From: an uncultured Christensenella sp.
GTDB lineage: Bacteria; Bacillota; Clostridia; Christensenellales; Borkfalkiaceae
Direction: 5' to 3'
NCBI GenBank assembly: GCA_910578065.1
Contig: CAJTPB010000021.1
Coordinates: 1-32,990 of the forward strand
DNA length: 32,990 bases
The position numbers were made by a program, and so were the translations under genes. The notes below the pieces were generated by a model. It had not been told where the DNA came from. It did no database searches and worked only from the letters and a program-made list of their open reading frames with translations. Numbering within the stretch: the first letter of the stretch is position 1; each line of letters opens with the position of its first letter. This document shows positions 23,019 through 31,259 of this stretch, in pieces.

Positions 23019-24932
23019 ATGGCGGAAAAGGTAGAGGGCGTATACGGCGCGGAACAAATTCAAGTGCTTGACGGATTAGAGCATATCCGTAAACGTCCGG
23101 GCATGTATATCAGCTCGACGGACGAAAAAGGGCTGCATCATCTCGTGCACGAAGTCGTCGATAACTCGATCGACGAAGCGCTTGCCGGATATTGCGACAG
23201 GATCGACGTTACCGTAAACGTAGACGGATCTTGTACGGTGCAAGACAACGGGCGCGGCATTCCTACGGCGATCCACCCCAAAGAGGGGGTTTCTACGGTG
23301 GAAGTCGTTTTCACCAAGGTAAACGCGGGCGGAAAGTTCGGCGGCGATTCGGGCTACAAAGTTTCGAGCGGATTGCACGGCGTGGGCGTGAAGGCGGTAA
23401 ACGCGCTTTCCGAATGGTTGGAAGCGGAAGTTTCGCAAAACGGACACGTATATAAACAGGTGTACAACCGCGGCGTTCCGCAAAGGGCGTTGCAGATCAT
23501 CGGCGATACCGATCGCACGGGAACAAAGGTTACTTTCTTCCCCGACGCGGAAATTTTCGAAACCATCGAATTTAAATACGAAACGCTGAAAGCGCGGTTA
23601 AAAGAACTTGCGTTTTTAAACAAAGGGCTTACCATTACGCTTACCGATAAGCGGGGCGAAAAAGAGCGCTCGGATAACTTCTGTTACGAGGGCGGCATTC
23701 GCGAGTTGGTGGGCGAAATCAATCAGGGGAAAGAAACGCTGTTTCCCGAACCGCTGTACTTCGAAGAGCAGGAAGGAACGACCGCCTGCGAGATCGCGTT
23801 ACAGTATAACGACGGCTATAACGAAGTGATCTATTCTTACGCGAACAACGTAAACACCATCGACGGCGGAACGCATATCGAGGGGTTGAAACTCGCGCTT
23901 ACCAAAGTGATCAACGACGCGGGCAAAAAGCTGAACGTATTAAAGGAAAGCGACCGTTTAACGGGCGAAGACGTGCGCGAAGGCATTACCGCCGTCGTTT
24001 CCGTAAAGCTGGAAAACGCGCAGTTCGAATCGCAGACCAAAGACAAGCTGAACAACTCGTTCATTCGCGGGTTCGTAAGCAAATGCGTGGCAGAACGCTT
24101 CGGCACGTATATCGAAGAACATCCTTCCGAAGCGCGCGAGTTGGTGCTTCGCTGCATCACCGCGCAAAAGGCGCGCGACGCGGCGCGTTCCGCGCGAGAA
24201 CTCACGCGCAGAAAGGGGATTTTGGAAAGCACCACTCTTCCCGGAAAACTTGCGGACTGTTCGGATAAGCGCCCCGAACTGTGCGAAATTTACATTGTAG
24301 AAGGGGATTCGGCAGGGGGCACCGCAAAGCAGGGGCGGGACAGAAGGTTCCAAGCGATTTTGCCTTTGCGCGGAAAGATTTTAAACGTAGAAAAGGTTCG
24401 GTTAAACCGCGTGCTTGAAAATGCGGAGATCAAGGCGATGATCACGGCGTTCGGTTGCGGCATTTTAGACGACTTCGACGAAAGCAAACTGCGGTACGAT
24501 CGCATTATATCCATGACGGATGCAGACGTAGACGGATCGCATATCCGCATATTGCTGTTAACCTTCCTGTTCCGATATATGCGCCCCTTGATCGAACACG
24601 GGCACGTATATTCGGCAATGCCCCCGCTGTACAAGGCGAGCGTAAAGGGCAAAGAAGACGTGTATTTATATTCGGAAGAAGAAAAAACGGCGTACGACGC
24701 CATGAACAGCAACAAGGTGGAATATCAGCGTTACAAGGGCTTGGGCGAAATGAGCACCGAACAGCTATGGGATACCACGATGAATCCCGCTACCCGCACC
24801 CTTGTACGCGTAAGCATGAAAGACGCGGTAGAAGCGGATAAAATGTTTTCCGTACTCATGGGCGAAAGCCCCGCGCTGCGCAGAAAGTTCATCGAAGAAA
24901 ACGCGACGCTCGTAAAAGATTTGGATATATAA
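23019..24932 (+). CDS. gyrB: DNA gyrase subunit B
   Basis: ATPase subunit of gyrase, which introduces negative supercoils. The 637-aa protein has the GHKL ATPase with the N-box EVVDNSIDEA, DNGRGIP and GLHGVGVKAVNALS. A transducer domain follows. The TOPRIM domain (from about 420) has EGDSAGG (about 428-434) and the metal-binding DADVDG. The C-terminal YKGLGEM-QLWDTTMNP block is that of GyrB. It lacks the extra domain of gamma-proteobacterial GyrB, as in other Firmicutes. AAGGAG precedes the ATG. gyrA follows after 218 bases. The common dnaA-dnaN-recF-gyrB order is not kept here. Confidence 0.98.
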   Translation: MAEKVEGVYGAEQIQVLDGLEHIRKRPGMYISSTDEKGLHHLVHEVVDNSIDEALAGYCDRIDVTVNVDGSCTVQDNGRGIPTAIHPKEGVSTVEVVFTKVNAGGKFGGDSGYKVSSGLHGVGVKAVNALSEWLEAEVSQNGHVYKQVYNRGVPQRALQIIGDTDRTGTKVTFFPDAEIFETIEFKYETLKARLKELAFLNKGLTITLTDKRGEKERSDNFCYEGGIRELVGEINQGKETLFPEPLYFEEQEGTTACEIALQYNDGYNEVIYSYANNVNTIDGGTHIEGLKLALTKVINDAGKKLNVLKESDRLTGEDVREGITAVVSVKLENAQFESQTKDKLNNSFIRGFVSKCVAERFGTYIEEHPSEARELVLRCITAQKARDAARSARELTRRKGILESTTLPGKLADCSDKRPELCEIYIVEGDSAGGTAKQGRDRRFQAILPLRGKILNVEKVRLNRVLENAEIKAMITAFGCGILDDFDESKLRYDRIISMTDADVDGSHIRILLLTFLFRYMRPLIEHGHVYSAMPPLYKASVKGKEDVYLYSEEEKTAYDAMNSNKVEYQRYKGLGEMSTEQLWDTTMNPATRTLVRVSMKDAVEADKMFSVLMGESPALRRKFIEENATLVKDLDI

Positions 24933-24980
24933 TTCCGTTTACAACTTTCTTTTTCTAAAAAAGAAAGTTTGCGAGCGGAA
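24933..24980 (+). other. Hairpin directly after gyrB
   Basis: AACTTTCTTTTT (24943-24954) pairs with AAAAAGAAAGTT (24958-24969), a perfect 12-bp stem. An outer TTCCG (24933-24937) and CGGAA (24976-24980) can extend it. The stem is AT-rich and no T-run follows, so it may act as a weak terminator or as an mRNA processing/stability element between gyrB and gyrA. Confidence 0.6.
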
Positions 24981-25044
24981 AATATAGTTGTTTTGAAATT
25001 GCTTATAAACCGCGCGCATTCGTATGGGACACGAACATAAATCG

Positions 25045-25093
25045 AAATTGCGTGCGCTGCCGCAAAGCGCAGCTTTGCTTCGCACGGTAATTT
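25045..25093 (+). other. Two-tier hairpin in the gyrA leader
   Basis: An outer stem (25045-25056 with 25081-25093, AAATTGCGTGCG against CGCACGGTAATTT, one bulge) encloses a perfect inner stem GCAAAGC (25062-25068) and GCTTTGC (25072-25078). It ends 57 bases before the gyrA start. Words such as GAAATTGC recur about 50 bp apart (24995, 25044), so the spacer may again be repeat-derived. Confidence 0.5.
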
Positions 25094-25150
25094 GAAACGG
25101 CGCGAAAAACGGTTTGCGAATGTGAAATTTGAAGGAGATCTTAAAAGGAA

Positions 25151-27709
25151 ATGGCGAAAAAGGAAACGAGCCCCGAGCTTACCGAAGAATTTAAGAAAAC
25201 GCTTTCGATGACGAAGATACTCGACGTCGAAGTAGACGACGAGTTAAAGCGTTCGTTTATCGCTTATGCGATGGCGGTAAACAAATCGCGCGCCATTCCC
25301 GACGTGCGCGACGGGTTAAAGCCGGTGCACCGCAGAATTATGTACTCCATGCACGAAATGGGGTTGTATAACGATAAGGGATACCGCAAGTGCGCGCGTA
25401 TCGTCGGCGACGTTTTGGGTAAATATCACCCGCACGGCGATTCTTCCGTATACGATGCGTTGGTGCGTTTGGCGCAGGACTTTTCCATCAACTTCCCCTT
25501 GGTAGACGGGCACGGAAACTTCGGCTCGGTAGACGGCGATCCCCCTGCGGCAATGCGTTATACCGAAGCCCGCCTTTCCAAATTGGCGGCGGAAATGCTG
25601 CGCGATTTAGATAAAGAAACGGTAGACTTTTTCCCCAACTTCGACGGCAACGAAATGGAGCCGGCGGTGCTTACCGCGCGTTTCCCCAATCTGCTCGTAA
25701 ACGGATCGGACGGGATCGCCGTAGGCATGGCGACGAACATTCCCCCGCACAATTTGGCGGAAGTGATCGACGGCGCCATCGCCATGATCGATAACCCCGA
25801 AATTTCGGTAGACGAATTGATGAACTTTATTCCCGCGCCCGACTTCCCTACGGGGGGCATTATCATGGGACGGAGCGGGATTCGCAAGGCGTACCGCACC
25901 GGTCAGGGGTCTATCGTCATTCGCTCCAAGTGCGAGATCGAAGAACACGGCACGGGCGGCAACTTGCGTTCGCGCATCGTGGTAACGGAAATTCCCTATC
26001 AGGTAAACAAAGCGCAGTTGATCGAAACGATCGCGAACATGGTGCGCGATAAGCGGTTGGAAGGCATTTCGGATATCCGCGAAGAATCGGGCAGAGAGGG
26101 CATGCGCATCGTGATCGAATGCAAGAAAGACGCCAATGCGCAGGTGGTTTTAAACTCGCTGTACAAGCACACCAATTTGCAGATTTCGGACGGGATCATC
26201 TTGCTTGCGCTGGTAGAAAACGGCACCGAACCCAAAGTGCTGAACTTGCGCGAAATTTTGCATTATTACCTCGAACACCAAAAAGAGGTTATCGTACGGC
26301 GCACCCGTTTCGAGTTGATGAAAACGGAAGAGCGCGCGCATATTATCGAAGGGTTGGTGCTCGCGCTTGCGAATATCGACGAAGTGATCCGCATTATCAA
26401 AGAATCCAAAGACAAGGTGGAAGCGACGGGCAAACTCGTAAACGCGTTTGTCCTTTCCGAAAAGCAGGCGAACGCCATTCTCGAAATGCGCTTACAGCGG
26501 CTTACCTCTTTGGAAGTGGAAAAACTGCGCGACGAACTCGATCAGCTTCACGCGACGATTGCCGATTTGAAAGATATCCTTGCAAACGAAAGCCGCGTAT
26601 ACGAAATTATCAAGGGCGATATGCTTACCATTAAGGGTAAATATCCTTCCGAACGCAGAACGGAAATTTCCGTCGACTACGGCGAGATCGAAGAAGCGGA
26701 CTTGATCGACGAAGAAGACGTCGTTATTTCCATGACCCATTCGGGCTATGTAAAGCGGCTTCCGGTTGCAGAATACCGCGCGCAGAACCGCGGCGGGGTA
26801 GGCATTACCGGTCACCGCCCCAAAGAGGACGACTTTGTCGAGCAGATGTTCGTATGCTCCACGCACGACGATATTTTGCTGTTCAGCAACTTCGGCAAAG
26901 TGTATTCGATCAAGGGGTATATGATCCCCGAAGCAAACCGCACGGCGCGGGGCAGAGCAATCGTCAATATCGTTCAGCTGAACGCGGGCGAAAAAATCGC
27001 GGCGATCCTTCCCGTTGCGGAAGACGTTACGGGCTATATCGCCATGGCGACCAAGCGCGGCTTGATCAAAAAGACCAAAACGCGCGAATTCAAGCGCATT
27101 TTAAAAAGCGGTAAAATCGCCATTCGCATTCCCGAAGGGGACGAGTTGATTTCCGTTCAGTTCACCACGGGCGAAGACGATATTTTGGTCGCAAGCCGTT
27201 CGGGCAAGTGTATCCGCTTCCACGAAGACGACGTGCGCGCAATGGGCAGAGATTCCACGGGCGTAAAGGCGATCAACCTTGCCGCCAAAGACGACGTTGT
27301 GGATATGATCGTGTTAAAAGAGGGGTACGATATTCTTACCGTTTCCGAACACGGTTACGGCAAGCGCACCGATCCCGAAGATTATCGCTTGCAGTCGCGC
27401 GGGGGCAAGGGCATTAAAGCGGGCGTGTTCAACGAAAAAACGGGCAAGCTCGTAAACATGAAACTCGTTTCCGACGCGGAAGATTTAATGTTGATTTCTT
27501 CTGCGGGCATCATTATCAGAATGCACGCGGAAAACATTTCGCAGATCGGCAGAAACACGCGCGGGGTACGGCTTATGAACGTGCGCGGCGGAGTCGTCGC
27601 AACGGTCGCGATTACCGAAAAAGACGAATCGGCAGAGGTTGCCGAGCCGGAAGAAACGGCGGCGGATCTTTCGCCCGAAGAACTTTCGGAAGGCAACGCC
27701 GAAGAATAA
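25151..27709 (+). CDS. gyrA: DNA gyrase subunit A
   Basis: DNA-cleaving subunit of gyrase, 852 aa. The winged-helix domain holds the catalytic Tyr137 in AAMRYTEARL. In the quinolone-binding stretch YHPHGDSSVYDAL the positions matching E. coli Ser83 and Asp87 are Ser98 and Asp102, so no classic resistance change is seen. The C-terminal beta-pinwheel carries a GyrA-box-like QNRGGVG, where Bacillus has QNRGGRG, and a second QSRGGKG. An acidic tail of about 30 residues ends the protein. GGAG lies 13 bases before the ATG. No clear promoter is visible in the 218-bp spacer after gyrB, so it is probably read from the gyrB promoter. Confidence 0.98.
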   Translation: MAKKETSPELTEEFKKTLSMTKILDVEVDDELKRSFIAYAMAVNKSRAIPDVRDGLKPVHRRIMYSMHEMGLYNDKGYRKCARIVGDVLGKYHPHGDSSVYDALVRLAQDFSINFPLVDGHGNFGSVDGDPPAAMRYTEARLSKLAAEMLRDLDKETVDFFPNFDGNEMEPAVLTARFPNLLVNGSDGIAVGMATNIPPHNLAEVIDGAIAMIDNPEISVDELMNFIPAPDFPTGGIIMGRSGIRKAYRTGQGSIVIRSKCEIEEHGTGGNLRSRIVVTEIPYQVNKAQLIETIANMVRDKRLEGISDIREESGREGMRIVIECKKDANAQVVLNSLYKHTNLQISDGIILLALVENGTEPKVLNLREILHYYLEHQKEVIVRRTRFELMKTEERAHIIEGLVLALANIDEVIRIIKESKDKVEATGKLVNAFVLSEKQANAILEMRLQRLTSLEVEKLRDELDQLHATIADLKDILANESRVYEIIKGDMLTIKGKYPSERRTEISVDYGEIEEADLIDEEDVVISMTHSGYVKRLPVAEYRAQNRGGVGITGHRPKEDDFVEQMFVCSTHDDILLFSNFGKVYSIKGYMIPEANRTARGRAIVNIVQLNAGEKIAAILPVAEDVTGYIAMATKRGLIKKTKTREFKRILKSGKIAIRIPEGDELISVQFTTGEDDILVASRSGKCIRFHEDDVRAMGRDSTGVKAINLAAKDDVVDMIVLKEGYDILTVSEHGYGKRTDPEDYRLQSRGGKGIKAGVFNEKTGKLVNMKLVSDAEDLMLISSAGIIIRMHAENISQIGRNTRGVRLMNVRGGVVATVAITEKDESAEVAEPEETAADLSPEELSEGNAEE

Positions 27710-27727
27710 AAAAGAGTACAAAAGACG

Positions 27728-27753
27728 ACCGCCGCAAAAAATTCTACGGCGGT
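27728..27753 (+). other. Hairpin after gyrA
   Basis: ACCGCCG (27728-27734) pairs with CGGCGGT (27747-27753) across a 12-base loop, followed by TGAATTTT. This is a weak terminator candidate; the next gene starts 18 bases later and may be reached by readthrough. Confidence 0.45.
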
Positions 27754-27771
27754 TGAATTTTCGGGAGGAAT

Positions 27772-28449
27772 ATGTACGGAAGGGAGCAAACGTTACGCGA
27801 TAAAGAAGAGGCGATCAAAATATTGCGCCGTATCGATTATTGCCGCGAACTGTTTACGGTTGGCGTATTTTCCGCCTTTCTTCTGACCAAAATTTACCGC
27901 GGTACGGGGCTTTTCGTCATAAACGGTTTGCTGCTCGTTTTAACGTTGATTTACGCGCTTGCAATTTCGGTGCGGTACTTTGTCGGCTTTCGGCGGAATT
28001 GGGGCGCTTATGCCAAAGCGGCGTACCGCGGCATTAATATCGGCTATTCGCTCGTCGCCGTGGGTATTACCGTTTACAGTATTATTACGGCGGTAAACGT
28101 GCCTTCCGCAACCGAAATCATTCTTGCGGCGCTAAGCGTGCTTGTGCTGCTTGTTAAGGTTACGGTGATGATCGCCGCGGCGACGGTGCAGTCGAAATTT
28201 TCCAAGAAAAAATCTTCGGCAAACGGACAGGCGGAAGCGGAACAAACCGCAGAAGAACCCGCGCCTCTTGCGCAAGAAGGGCAGCCCGAGCAGTTATCGA
28301 TGTTCGACGGCTTGCCGCCTTCGGAACCCGCGCCCCTTGCGGAACAGGCGGAACGTACCGAGGAGCCTTCTTCGCCCGAAGAAAAAAAGAAAAGCGGGTT
28401 TTTCGGCTGGCTGTTCGGTAAAATTCCCAACGATAACGAAAACAAGTGA
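27772..28449 (+). CDS. Small membrane protein with acidic tail and QLSMF peptide
   Basis: Unrecognised 225-aa protein. Four hydrophobic helices are visible (about 28-45, 47-68, 88-106 and 114-138), with a charged N-terminus. The C-terminal half (140-225) is polar and disorder-like, rich in Glu, Ala and Pro, and ends with KKKSGFFGWLFGKIPND. Within it QLSMF (174-178) fits the bacterial sliding-clamp binding pentapeptide QL(S/D)LF, though in a membrane protein this may be chance. GGAGG is only three bases from the ATG. It follows gyrA by 62 bases and ends directly in a terminator. No function assigned. Confidence 0.75.
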   Translation: MYGREQTLRDKEEAIKILRRIDYCRELFTVGVFSAFLLTKIYRGTGLFVINGLLLVLTLIYALAISVRYFVGFRRNWGAYAKAAYRGINIGYSLVAVGITVYSIITAVNVPSATEIILAALSVLVLLVKVTVMIAAATVQSKFSKKKSSANGQAEAEQTAEEPAPLAQEGQPEQLSMFDGLPPSEPAPLAEQAERTEEPSSPEEKKKSGFFGWLFGKIPNDNENK

Positions 28450-28480
28450 TCTCCCTTTATAAAGGGGGATCTCTTGTTTT
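28448..28480 (+). terminator. Rho-independent terminator after the membrane protein gene
   Basis: GATCTCCCTT (28448-28457) pairs with AAGGGGGATC (28462-28471), ten pairs with one wobble and a 4-base loop, followed by TCTTGTTTT. The stem overlaps the stop codon. Confidence 0.85.
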
Positions 28481-28863
28481 GCAATGTAAGCAATAAGGAA
28501 GGGTATTTTGTTTTAAGTATATACAGATATTTTGTCTTACTTTCTACATTATTTACAGGCATACGGCGACGGTTAAAAATATTCCTGCGCTTTTACAGTT
28601 AAAATCGACTTTGGAATTGCTTGCGCCAAGCAGTTTGTTTTTGGCTGCAATCGGCGTTCCGTTCGGTTTAATATCTTTTGTAAAACGCGCGATAAAGTTT
28701 TTTCTTTAACGCTTGTAGCGTTATTTTCCGTACGGTGAAATATTCCGCGCAGGTGAATTGTGCGCTTAAATTCTTTTACGGCATGGCTTAAAAAGCCCCG
28801 TATTGCGGTTAAGTTTTTATGCTTAAAAACTGCAATAAAATTTTTAATCTCGTATAGTGCAAA
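28481..28863. other. AT-rich spacer without a gene
   Basis: No coding frame, tRNA or promoter pair stands out. Several small hairpins occur: AACGCT/AGCGTT (28708-28722) and a bulged stem of ATTGC plus AGTTTTT (28802-28818) with AAAAACT plus GCAAT (28825-28836), which has TTTTT five bases on and could be a second terminator for rightward transcription. Confidence 0.5.
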
Positions 28864-28894
28864 TAAAAAAACCGCCCGCGCAATGCGCGGGCGG
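28864..28894 (-). terminator. Rho-independent terminator of the lipoprotein gene
   Basis: CCGCCCGCG (28872-28880) pairs with CGCGGGCGG (28886-28894) across a 5-base loop. On the minus strand a run of seven T follows. It lies 16 bases past the stop codon. Confidence 0.92.
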
Positions 28895-28910
28895 GGAAGC
28901 TTTCGTTGGG

Positions 28911-30683
28911 TTACGATACGATATAGGTAATATATCCGTCGTCGGTAACGGTAAAATAAAGCATTTTTTGCCCTACCGTTTGCGTATCGGAAGCGTTGCC
29001 CAAAACGTCGCCGATTTTCGCGCCCGTATAGTTGTAAAGGGAATAAGCGGTGGTCGTGCCCGTCGTTTCGCTCTTTAAAACGTAGCCGTAACTCGTCGCG
29101 TTATAGCGCACGCCCGTCGTTTCGGAATCGGCAAAAACCTCTTTCAGCGCTTTTCCGTTGGGCGCCTCTTTGGAAACGATCATGTTCGAAAGCACTCTGC
29201 CGCTTTTTTCCGTCACGTTCGTTCTTGCATATCCGCCGTAGAAATTCAGCGAAGAATACTTCGGTTCGAAAACGATTTTCCCTTCGAAGTCGACTGCCAT
29301 GTATTTATTGTTCGTTCTGCAAACGATCAGCTGTTCCTGCGCGTAAAGCCCCGTCACTTGCGGAACGCTTGCGATCGCGTTTAAGTTCTCGTCCAAAATA
29401 TATCCCATCGAGCCGTTTTTCGCCGCCGTGAAATAGCGGTTTTCTTTCAGTCGGATCAAGGTTGCAACCGTATACGGTTTTTCCGTTTGATCGAACGAAA
29501 CGGCAAGTTTGTCGTCTAAAATCAACTGCGAGGGAGTCACGTTTTCAGAAACGAACGCCACGCCTTTTACAAATTCGTACCCTTCCGCCGCGGCTTTGTC
29601 ATACGCGCTTTCGGTATGGTTGTAAAGGGGAGTAAGCGGTTCGGTATAAAGGTAATCGGCGGAAGTTTCTTTCGCCTCGTCACCCTTTAAAATATCGTAA
29701 CGGTACAGGGTGAAATTGTATTTCGCCGTGCTGATAACGCCGCTTTTGTTTTGCTGATAAACGACGTTAAAGCCCGATTCTGCGCTTTCGGGCATAGCGG
29801 TTACTTCGTAGTAATACAAACAGCTGCCCACCGTGCCGAGGACGAACGCGTTTTTCAAAGATACGCTTCCCGAAATCGCGCCGTCTTTATAAACGGTAAT
29901 CGCCGCGCCGTATGTTCCGCTTACAACGGGGTTGTCTACTTCGCCGCTCATTTCTACCGAATAGGCGTACGTGCTCAGCGGGTTTGCTTTGTCGTTATCG
30001 TAAAATTCTTGCAGGTCCACGGCGTTTGCCGTAACGCCCGCCGACATATCGAACGCCGTCGTGCGGAATTCACTGCTCGAAATGGTCGTCGTTTGATTGT
30101 TCTTTGCGTCGAACGTGTAATATTTGGTCGTTTCTTTGGTTCCGTTTTCCGTCGTGTGCGTTAAAGAATAAACGGTCGTCTGTTTGTAAGAACCGTTCAA
30201 ATACCCGCTTACCGCATTCAGCGTAATGTCGTCGTATTCGCCCAAGGGAAGAAATTCTTCCCCTTTTACGGTGCAATAGCCCGTTTTCGTTTTGTCGGAA
30301 TCGTTCGTATCGGTCAAAGTAAGGCGAAGCAGGTGGGAAGAGGAATCGTAATCGATCGCATCGAATTCCTTTCCGTTCAACAGCGTTTTTTCTTCGTTCA
30401 AGTCGAATAAAACGTATTTGCCCGCCGCGTTCAGCAGTTTTGCAACGGGAAGATATTCGGGGCTGTACGGATTGTCGTTAGACTGTATGGGGGAGATTCT
30501 GCCGTTTATTTTTGCCGCTTTGGTGTAAAGCGCGTTTTGCGTAGTCAAATCCGCAACCTCTTCCGATTGCAGGGAAAACGCGTAATCGGCGGGCTTATAT
30601 TCCGCGCCTTCGCCGCACGCGGCAAGGGGTACGGCAAGGATAGAAGCCGTAAGCGCAACCGCGATAATACCTTTCTTTTTCAT
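28911..30683 (-). CDS. Predicted lipoprotein of unknown function
   Basis: 590-aa protein with a lipoprotein signal peptide: KKK at the N-terminus, a hydrophobic stretch and the lipobox LAAC with Cys23 as the lipid-bearing residue. It should be held on the outer face of the membrane. The mature part is rich in Ser, Thr, Tyr and Asn and strand-like, with stretches resembling WG-type repeats (DFEGKIVFEPKYSSL, ILDENLNAIASVP), which suggests a beta-rich repeat fold. No catalytic motif is recognised. The start is placed at 30683 because AGGAGG lies seven bases upstream; a longer frame to 30707 has no such site. Own promoter and terminator; divergent from veg. Confidence 0.85.
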   Translation of the reverse strand: MKKKGIIAVALTASILAVPLAACGEGAEYKPADYAFSLQSEEVADLTTQNALYTKAAKINGRISPIQSNDNPYSPEYLPVAKLLNAAGKYVLFDLNEEKTLLNGKEFDAIDYDSSSHLLRLTLTDTNDSDKTKTGYCTVKGEEFLPLGEYDDITLNAVSGYLNGSYKQTTVYSLTHTTENGTKETTKYYTFDAKNNQTTTISSSEFRTTAFDMSAGVTANAVDLQEFYDNDKANPLSTYAYSVEMSGEVDNPVVSGTYGAAITVYKDGAISGSVSLKNAFVLGTVGSCLYYYEVTAMPESAESGFNVVYQQNKSGVISTAKYNFTLYRYDILKGDEAKETSADYLYTEPLTPLYNHTESAYDKAAAEGYEFVKGVAFVSENVTPSQLILDDKLAVSFDQTEKPYTVATLIRLKENRYFTAAKNGSMGYILDENLNAIASVPQVTGLYAQEQLIVCRTNNKYMAVDFEGKIVFEPKYSSLNFYGGYARTNVTEKSGRVLSNMIVSKEAPNGKALKEVFADSETTGVRYNATSYGYVLKSETTGTTTAYSLYNYTGAKIGDVLGNASDTQTVGQKMLYFTVTDDGYITYIVS

Positions 30684-30724
30684 GTAAATTCCTCCTGATT
30701 TTTGCAACGTTTACAATTATATGT

Positions 30725-30753
30725 ATTTTATCATAAGGAAAGTATCCAGTCAA
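30725..30753 (-). promoter_or_regulatory. Sigma-A type promoter for the lipoprotein gene
   Basis: On the minus strand -35 TTGACT (30748-30753), 17-bp spacer, -10 TAAAAT (30725-30730) with TGA directly before it. The start codon is about 40 bases downstream. Confidence 0.82.
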
Positions 30754-30810
30754 GTAAATTGAAACTTTTGTCCGCGTATAAAAAGGGGAAAAACGGTCAA
30801 ACATCAACGT

Positions 30811-31068
30811 ATGATAAAGCGAAATAACGATATCGGATTCATTAAAAAAACCATTGCGGACTATTTCCGCACGCAAGTAGACGTAACCGTAAATTTAGGG
30901 CGGAACAAAACGCAGCGTTTTTGCGGCGAGCTTTCGGGGGTGTATCCCGCGTTGTTTACCGTGCGCCCCAACGATAAAAACTATTTGGGCAAGACTTCAT
31001 ATTCGTATGCGGAAGTTTTGTGCGGCAACGTAACCGTGCGTCCCGTAAAAAAAGAAAACGCGGAATAA
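30811..31068 (+). CDS. veg: Veg family protein
   Basis: Small cytoplasmic protein of 85 aa, the same length class as Bacillus subtilis Veg (86 aa). Shared pattern: an N-terminal helix, then VNLGRNKTQRFCGELSGVYPALFTV matching the Veg core (GRRKT, YPSVF), and TSYSYAEVL matching VSYSYADIL. In B. subtilis Veg stimulates biofilm matrix genes; its molecular action is not settled. Position before a SPOCS/LysM gene fits clostridial gene order. The upstream binding site is weak (only GG about 12 bases before the ATG) and no convincing promoter is seen. The 3' end is duplicated downstream in decayed form. Confidence 0.9.
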   Translation: MIKRNNDIGFIKKTIADYFRTQVDVTVNLGRNKTQRFCGELSGVYPALFTVRPNDKNYLGKTSYSYAEVLCGNVTVRPVKKENAE

Positions 31069-31077
31069 AATGTTGTA

Positions 31078-31190
31078 ATCATTGTATCGGCAGCGATAAA
31101 ATGATTTGGGCAAAATTTCTTATTCGTATACGAAAGTTTTGCGTAGAAGCGTATCCGTTCGCCGTGGAAAAAAGCGGCATAAAATTTTAT
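31078..31190 (+). pseudogene. Decayed copy of the veg 3' end
   Basis: This stretch aligns with 30950-31075, offset 114-121 bp, at roughly 70-75 percent identity by eye. Shared blocks are GCGATAAAA, ATTTGGGCAA, TATTCGTAT, GAAGTTTTG (CGAAAGTTTTG in the copy), CCGT and ATAAAAT at the stop. One base is lost soon after the start of the match, and a further gap of a few bases comes near the end, so the Veg frame is broken. It has no start codon or binding site in the Veg frame. Confidence 0.8.
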
Positions 31191-31259
31191 AAAACCGTCA
31201 TATCGACAGCCTGTCCCGCATAAATTATAAGGAAACAAAAATCGGGAGAGGAAATTTTT

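Noticed and set aside
31020..31223. Small plus-strand gene between veg and sipL
   Set aside because: It is the frameshifted duplicate of the veg 3' end and has no start or binding site of its own.
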